This document shows positions 57,701 through 64,000 of a stretch of 64,000 nucleotides of DNA, one piece after another; position 1 is the first letter of the stretch; every line of letters starts with the position of its first letter. Source of the DNA: Strongylocentrotus droebachiensis. Taxonomy: Eukaryota > Echinodermata > Echinoidea > Camarodonta > Strongylocentrotidae. The stretch lies in contig JAVYIG010002094.1 of the NCBI GenBank assembly GCA_035222895.1, positions 208,096 through 272,095 of the forward strand, read 5' to 3'. A program made the position numbers and the translations under genes. The notes beneath the pieces were generated by a model that worked only from the letters and a program-made list of their open reading frames with translations, did not search any database and had not been told where the DNA came from.

Positions 57701-58700
57701 CTGATGACGTCATCTAGGCGCCATTTTGTGAAAAATTTTGAAAATCAACTTATGATCATATCTTCATAACCAAAAGTAATATCTCATTCATATTTATCAT
57801 GATCAAGGTCAATATCAGTCCGGTCAAATTCAGGTCAAAAAACGCGCGCGTGCGCGTACGTCCGCGCGTCATTACGCGCGCAAAAATTTTAAATGCTCGA
57901 AATCGTCTTAAATTTTTTTTGCATACGTTTCAGGTCATTTTAAGCATTTTATAAAAAATCGCGCGTAAGCACATGCGCGCGCGTTTTCGCGCGTAACACC
58001 ATTACAAAACATAAAATCGCCATTTTTTTTTCTTCATGATATTTATTATATTTTTTCAAGGAATTTGATACCATGTTTATCTCTTTATGACCATTAATAA
58101 CAAGATGAGCGTCAATTCAAGATAAATGTCAGTGCGCGCGAGCTCTTTTAATACATAGCATATATGGGCAAAAACATGCCTATACAAAATTCATTATAGC
58201 TCTTTGGAATGAACCGTGACCTTCAATTTTTTTTCATATTTAGATAGAGTATGAGTGGGAGATATGATTCCATGTCTCATTTGGCCATTAGGTGTATCGT
58301 GACACCATCATAATGGCCTTGGAACTCAAAATACGAATTTGCATATTATGACGTCAGCATATTTATGGAAAATTGATTGTATCTCTGTAAATATTGATCG
58401 ATTTTCTTCAAAATTTCGATATGTTGTAGCTAAGACAATTCTCTATCAGCTCAGTAAAAACCATTTTTCATTTTGATGACGTCATCATACTGAAAATCTC
58501 GATTAAAGGCCTCATGTCAAAAGGCCTTCATAATTTGCGTTATCCCTATAGAAGGTGAATTTCGTTCACGTCATGAAACTACATGATATTGTTTTTCAAG
58601 AATATTTAAGCAGTATCTCGCTTATTTTTGCTCTATTTTGTCTCAAATTTAAGTTGACCAGCCCACCTATACTTGTTCCAAACAAGTATTATATGTCTAG
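51448..58700 (+). mobile_element. Tandem rolling-circle element array (Helitron/Helentron-like, non-autonomous)
   Basis: Six bodies of about 1.15 kb end at 52912, 54064, 55201, 56418, 57563 and 58700. Each ends with CAGCCCACCT, a 9-bp-stem hairpin (ATACTTGTT / AACAAGTAT) and CTAG about ten bases later. The 5' head AGGTGGGCTGTAT / ATACAGACCACCT is a hairpin. It occurs five times in a row (51448, 51518, 51589, 51652, 51708) and once more at 55204, where CTAG meets TC-AGGTGGG. Head AGGTGGGCTG and subterminal CAGCCCACCT are inverse, as in Helitron2/Helentron asymmetric terminal repeats. No Rep/helicase frame. Unit 1 shows the empty T-rich site near 23160. Each body also has GCGC-rich text and three TGACGTCA sites. 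Confidence 0.75.
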
Positions 58701-61377
58701 TTTTAATCTAATCTTGCCACGCTGCTCTGCATATTAATATTTGGTTATATGAATATTTGAGTTGGTACGGTGTGTTGGAGATCAAAATTAAATCGGCCAG
58801 ATTCTAGACTTCATGCCAGTATGTCGCAAGGATATGGACAATTTATGACCTGGGTAATCATTCGCTTATAGTAAGCCACCCGATTTTCTCGCAATGTCAT
58901 TCATTTTAAGTAAAAATAGGTTTGCACTTGTAATTTTTGTATGAAATCTCATTATTTGATAAATTATCGCATCGGATTCTGTGTGCGTGCGTATCATGAA
59001 TATTTATGACTAGCGCATTGGTTCCTATTGAGCCAATCAAATGCAGCGATAGAATGACAAGGTTTGGTAAAAAAAAAAGAAAAAAAAGAAGACCCTTACG
59101 GTACCATCCTGCTACAGCTGACCTGAGATGGCGCTAGAGGGTTTCGCGATATCGCTTCTAGTACAGTGTGGCTTTAATGAATGTTGATAAGACATTAATT
59201 ATTATTATTAATATATATATATCTTTTTTTATAAATATCTCAACGGTGTTTTTTTAATTACATTTACACATTTTCGTGAGTCTAAATGGTATTCAAAAGT
59301 ACCGTAATTGTCTTTAAAACTTCATTTTTTCTATTAAAAATATTTACACGTATTTTTATATGTATTTCCGCATTTCATTATAAATCGTGACTCACACAAT
59401 AAAATACTGTTGCATTCGTCGCGGGTCGTCGATAAGGAAATGTTTTTTTCTCATTCTTCTTATCTTCGTTTGTCTGTTGGTAAATGATGTGCATTTCACC
59501 TTATTATAATCAAGTCACATTTTCCTATTTGGAAAAAGCGTCTGTTTTATAGCTTAGATAAATGCGAGTTATGTTTAAAAATTACATGGTTATTACCGGA
59601 AAATCGTGGTCAACAAAGTGTCCTTGGCCGGACAACAGTATCTAGAGTGGAATAACCCTGGACAATTGTCAAATGAGGCGATTGACCATTTGTTCATACT
59701 TCTATTGACCGGGGGAGGCTGCCCTAGCTTTTTTATAGATAGTTTTATATTTTAATAGTATATGATATGATGTTTACATTTTATGAATGCCAGATTATGT
59801 ACCCTCTTTTTTATAATCACAATACAGGTGCGTATCAAAAAAGTGTACCTAATTTTGGTAGTTTCTAATTGTATATAAGTCATGTGTTTCATTTTACTTG
59901 TTTTGTAAATAGTTTATAGGTATTTTGAACTGGAATAATAAAGTCCCTCTGAAGAGGTAAAGAGGAGAAGAAAAAAATTCTAATTAAAAATATGTATACC
60001 TATGTGACCTTGAATCATATTTTGATTATAAAGAAAGATTAATACCCTGTCTAATGATACCATTTTCATTATTGTGCTGCCAAGGATGACTGAACGGCAG
60101 GCTTTTCAAAAAGTATTGTCAAAATCCTCTTGTACCAAGTTTGGCTGAGGCAACGCCATTATGTTTGTGTTATCTCATTCCAAAAACAATTGCTCATTTA
60201 TTTACATTGACTATTAGGTAGTTAAAAACAAAAAGTTGTTAATATCAAGTCAAACTCAAGGAAATGCTTATTATAAGCAAATTTATGATTATCTCTTCGT
60301 TTTGATGAATACAATCTTGACTTCATTCGCCTCCCTTGTTCAATGTCAACTTCTCATTGAGTGATACAAAATGGATAAAGTTTATTTGGGATGTTATCTT
60401 TTTTATGAAGGTCTGCTTTCAATGTCTTTGATATTTATCATCTTATGTTTTTTTTTCTCGCATTTTGGTTTAGTAACCTTGTGAGTTTTCAATCACTATT
60501 CGAGGTAAACACCTCCTTACGCGTGTGATATGGCGCACTGGACAATACTGAGCAGAGAGAACTTATATATCATGAGACAAGAATTGAGTAAGCTGTCTAT
60601 GATAGTTAAAGGTTAGCATGTGTGTTAAAACAAAGTTCTGTGAAAGCCTAGAAACATTGCATCATTTTAAACAATGAAGCACAGATGCACGAGGCATAAG
60701 TACACTGTATGTCATGTATATGTTGTCGTTGAATTGTATCATAGAACGTGTAATGTTGATGTTTTTGATCGCTTTACTTATAAATATTAATATAACATAG
60801 CACATAGGCACACCTTGCCTTGGTAGAGGCACATAGCGAAAGGTTTGAAGGTTTCATCTTCAAAGTGGCACGAATCATATTTTACCTTAACCAATTATTT
60901 TTCTTGAGAAAATGTTGTCATGTTATGATCATTATGAATTGTATATGAATATTTAATTAACAAGTTCTTCACTAAAAATACTGCTTTGTATTGGGAAATA
61001 GTAATGTTACACTTAAAACTTCACTCCTTGTGTGTATGATTATTATGAATTGGTATGAATAAACAAGTCCTGCACTGAAATACTGCTTTGTATTGGAAAT
61101 TGTGATGTTACACTTAACACTTCATTCCTTCTGTTTGTGTGTCCATCGTATATTCATCCTTCTCTCTATCCAATATATCTTCACCCTTCAATCTTCTTTT
61201 CATCCAGCAACCACAACATGTCCCCCCCCCCCCCCCCCCCCCCCATACAAGCAACTCTCTTCTATCAGGCCAAAAAACAAAAATAATGTGTTTCTCGTCC
61301 AGAATTTAAACAAAGAAGGAGGAGGTAGGGCATCACTATTTTAATTATTTTGCAATCTTTTTGCAATTTTTTCAAAG

Positions 61378-61554
61378 ATGGCTGCCATGGTAGTTATAGC
61401 TGGCCAAGATTATTCATTCATAGATATTGTGCTATGCGAGTATACTGATGCAATGTATGACAAAACAAATGATTTATATTACTTTAGAAGCTATCTAGAC
61501 AAGACTCTCAAATCAATCAAAGTTAGAAGGAAAATTGACAATAATTCGAAGTGA
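61378..61554 (+). CDS. Hypothetical 58-residue ORF, copy 2
   Basis: Duplicate of 26896-27072, open over the same length, differing at two residues (Ile to Asp, Gly to Asp). No recognised domain. Coding status is unproven. Confidence 0.25.
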   Translation: MAAMVVIAGQDYSFIDIVLCEYTDAMYDKTNDLYYFRSYLDKTLKSIKVRRKIDNNSK

Positions 61555-61789
61555 AAGATCAAGGTAAGCAGACTGGCAAATTTCCCCATTATCTTGAAAG
61601 AAGGCTTATTTTCGCTATTGTATTCTTTTCCGTTAATCACGATTGGCAGAAGACGGAAAATATTTCCACACTTTAGTGCACTGAAGACGATAGCAATATT
61701 ACAACCATCAAAACAAGTGATCGCGCCCGGCTGTCAGATATGCTATCGGAAACAAATTAATTGGATGCCATCATGCCAGTGACCTGCAT

Positions 61790-61903
61790 GGGCCCTGTCT
61801 TATAAAGAGTTGCGATTGATCCTAACCAATCGCAAGTTTGCAGTCCCCTATCTTTTATGTACAAAATGGTTGCGATTAATCGCAATCGTTTATAGAATAC
61901 CCC
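61790..61903. mobile_element. Small MITE, copy 2
   Basis: Counterpart of 27308-27421 with the same imperfect inverted ends. Confidence 0.6.
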
Positions 61904-62197
61904 AACCAAGCATGTCTTGATTAATTCATCGCGGAATAACATTTTCATTCAATCATTTTTTTAGTATACAGCTTCAAAGAGAGTATTCAACTATTCAGTG
62001 AATGGACAAAAATGACATCCCTTAATTACAGTTTCTTCTCGTTTGTCTCTCTCTACTCCATATATATTTCAATCTCTCACCCACTCACCCACTACACACA
62101 CAAACACACACATGCACTAACGCCGACACACCAAAAAAAAAAACACCACCCTCTCTACTTTCTACTCGATGTAGACGTGGATAACGGTCACCAGGTC

Positions 62198-62339
62198 GCG
62201 TTATTTTTTTCGGCGGCACAGATTGGGGTTAGGTGCGTGTTGAGCCTATGGGAAAGTTTAAGGTTAGGGTTAGGGTTAGGGTTAAATCAAGACCCCTTAA
62301 AAAAAAAGCCCCAATCTGTGCCGCAGAAGAAAATAACGC
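62198..62339. mobile_element. Small inverted-repeat element with TTAGGG core
   Basis: The left GCGTTATTTTTTTCGGCGGC plus ACAGATTGGGG and the right CCCCAATCTGT plus GCCGCAGAAGAAAATAACGC are inverse over about 31 bp. Between them lie three and a half TTAGGG units (62264-62284). Confidence 0.7.
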
Positions 62340-62507
62340 CACCGGGTCGGGGATCACAAGGGGCTCTACATTTGCCATTCTTCACCCAGGTAGGTGTAGT
62401 AAATGCGTATCTTGTTTAATTATTCTTGCAATGCTGTTCAGAGCGTCTCATGGTACTATTAATACTTCACAAGCGTCTGGAGCACCCCCGCCCGGTGATA
62501 TAAAGGA

Positions 62508-62580
62508 GTGTCGTGGCCGAGTGGTTTAAGGCGCTTGACTGGAGATGCGAAGGTCGAAGGTTCGAATCCCGACAAGGCAC
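62508..62580 (+). other. tRNA-like sequence, copy 2
   Basis: Counterpart of 39398-39470. The GGCCGAGTGGTTTAAGGCG D arm and GGTTCGAATCC B box are typical of Ser/Leu tRNAs. The anticodon arm does not fold, so it is likely a pseudogene or SINE head. Confidence 0.6.
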
Positions 62581-62661
62581 CAATATCCTTTGGTAGGATA
62601 TCAACCTGCACTTGCTACTACCCGGTATACGACGCGACCGTCATTGCTGATCAAACCAAGA

Positions 62662-62801
62662 GGCCCGAATTCACAAAGGAGGTTTGTCGACAAACCTCCT
62701 TTTGTTCTTTACAAATCAGGTTTGTAAAAAACGCGTAAAACGCGTCATATGACGTACGAAAACCAAGGTTTGTCGACAAACCTCCTTTGTGAATTCGGGC
62801 C
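62662..62801. mobile_element. Palindromic MITE with GGCCCGAATTCACAAAGG ends
   Basis: Perfect inverted ends of more than 30 bp. Each arm also contains the inner palindrome GGTTTGTCGACAAACC. 140 bp, absent from segment C near 39553, so an insertion is shown directly. Confidence 0.85.
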
Positions 62802-63530
62802 ACTGAGTTTTAAGAGATGGAGACCCAACTGGCAACACATTATTCCAAGCAGTTGCCGTTTTCTATGGTTGCACAATAGAATCTACTGGTGTGATGTTAC
62901 CTTTGATGTCCGAGTTTCAAAGCCGCCAATATCATTGGAAAACTTGAGATATAATTTTGTTCACAAATAAATATCCTTAATATTTCACTTTTTATTTGAA
63001 CTAACAAGGGTAAATCGAACAAATGATCTAATATGAATACAAAAGCCTAATTGTGTCAAGATATTTGCTTACATTGTTCGTTAGCAGCTTTAATTTGTGA
63101 AAAAACAGTACAATTTTACAGTCCTAAATCCTGCAATTTGACAATTTTTCCGATTACTTCCGGCTCATGAAAATAAAAAGTGTTTTTCATGTACAGTTTT
63201 TTTATGGTGTTGTATTTCAGATTAGTGCCCACCCATGCCCAGTCGAGTAATTTTGATTACTATATCAGGAAATTTTGCTCCATTTCCTTTCGCTTGCCTC
63301 CTGTAAAGGTAAGCACTGTGTACTGTTCGTATTATCAGACGAGTGGTAGCGAAAAGTAATTATCATTACAAAAGCATATTTCCCTTTGAAAGTGGCCCGT
63401 TAGTTTGCAGCTGGGCAGGAATCTTTTGTCTACGTATCTGCCAGTTAAGCACATGCCTGGCACATTTTCTCCTGGCGGCATCGAAGATGGTTCAAAGGGA
63501 ATGAGCTAGACAGGACTCCATCTCTTAAAA
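62802..63530. other. Non-coding part of segment D
   Basis: Matches 39560-40280. No gene recognised. Confidence 0.55.
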
Positions 63531-63720
63531 CTCTTTGATCAACAGTTTTTGAGCGTCGAGTAACGCGTGGCTAGAATGCTCCCCAGTGAGTGGAAGTCGT
63601 GCACACATTTTTTGCGGGCAAGTATTGAATCCAATGACCGGAGTAATAGTGTATCTGTAAAGCGCTTAGAGACATATAAAGCGCTATATAAAAGCGGAAT
63701 ATTTTTATTATTATTTTAAG
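63531..63720 (+). mobile_element. SINE/LINE-type tail, copy 2
   Basis: Counterpart of 41780-41975, ending GCGCTATATAAAAGCGG and TTATTATT. Confidence 0.6.
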
Positions 63721-64000
63721 CAGGCGCGGATCCAGGGGGGGCGAGCGGGACTTGCCCCCCCCCCCCCCCCCCCCGCAAAAAAAAAAAGAGAGAAGAAAGG
63801 AAAAGAAGGGAAAGGGAAAGAGGAGAGAAGGGAAAGAAAGAAGAGGAAGAAAAAAAGAGAAGGGGGAAGAAGGAGATCGGGGGGCCGAAAGGGCCTTGCC
63901 TCCCAGGCTGTTGACCCCCCCCCCCCCCCCCCCCCCCTCCCCCCCTCCCCCCCCCCCATCAAAAAAATAAGAGAGAAGGAAGGAAAGGGAAAGAAATGAC
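63721..64000. mobile_element. hAT-like CAGGCGCGGATCC element, left end only
   Basis: Starts CAGGCGCGGATCCAGG like the element at 945, then GCGAGCGGGACTTGCCC, a C run, a poly(A) stretch and a purine tract. It runs off the window. The uninterrupted site is seen at about 41980 in segment C. Confidence 0.75.

Larger units (their letters stand above)
47714..62168. repeat. Segmental duplication, unit 2 (copy of 16262-27698)
   Basis: Contains the last three lectin exons, a TTAA element, the rolling-circle array at 51448-58700, the 58-residue frame and a small MITE in the same order as unit 1. It lacks the hAT-like element of 20325, the SINE of 24447 and the CACTGTAAAAAA element of 25652. Confidence 0.92.
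62476..63720. repeat. Duplicated segment D (copy of 39366-41985)
   Basis: Collinear with segment C. It has a single TTAA at 63525 where C holds the 1.5-kb element, and has a 140-bp palindromic element that C lacks. Confidence 0.88.

Noticed and set aside
62264-62284. True telomere or chromosome end
   Set aside because: Only three and a half TTAGGG units, enclosed by inverted repeats of a small element and followed by ordinary sequence.

Overview
The window looks like nuclear DNA of an invertebrate deuterostome, most likely an echinoderm such as a sea urchin. The evidence is a Toll-like receptor written in one coding exon, a secreted EGF/HYR/C-type-lectin gene with phase-1 exons, AT-rich non-coding DNA, and a very dense mix of DNA transposons, SINE tails and a Ty3/Gypsy element. 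The species assignment is inference from gene style only; amphioxus or a hemichordate cannot be excluded.

Layout. 1-944: no gene. 945-3891: a hAT-like non-autonomous element with 8-bp target duplications, carrying a tandem array of hairpin-bearing ~112-bp units. 3892-6196: gene-free, with a minisatellite. 6197-15909: a Ty3/Gypsy LTR retrotransposon with gag and pol, treated here as a recent fossil. 15980-16175: a tRNA-derived SINE. 16280-18712: the last three coding exons of an HYR/C-type-lectin gene (copy A). 18713-27698: downstream DNA of that gene with several insertions, including a 2.47-kb hAT-like element at 20325-22793. 27699-31940: a large foldback composite of the same element family. 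33617-36608: Toll-like receptor gene on the minus strand, whose TIR domain is cut short by a frameshift. 36609-39365: microsatellites and G/C-run elements. 39366-41985: a repeat-rich segment duplicated at 62476-63720. 43557-44387: a foldback mariner-like element. 44925-49482: the fuller lectin gene (copy B), with Cys-rich, EGF, two HYR and CTLD exons. 47714-62168: second copy of the segment 16262-27698, carrying a 7.25-kb rolling-circle (Helitron/Helentron-like) array at 51448-58700. 62198-63720: small MITEs and the second copy of the 39.4-kb segment. 63721-64000: start of another hAT-like element.

The main organising fact is a tandem duplication. Segments 16262-27698 plus 39366-41985 are collinear with 47714-62168 plus 62476-63720. 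Each copy therefore serves as the empty site for insertions in the other, which gives exact ends for a hAT-like element, a rolling-circle array, a TTAA element, a nested 9-bp-duplication element and several small elements.

Only two host gene families are supported: a membrane pattern receptor (TLR) and a secreted HYR/lectin protein present as one fuller and one 5'-partial copy. Both kinds of gene are commonly linked to innate recognition, and tandem duplication with divergence fits such a locus. Whether the two families act together cannot be seen from the sequence. Percent identities and substitution counts given here were counted by eye and are approximate.
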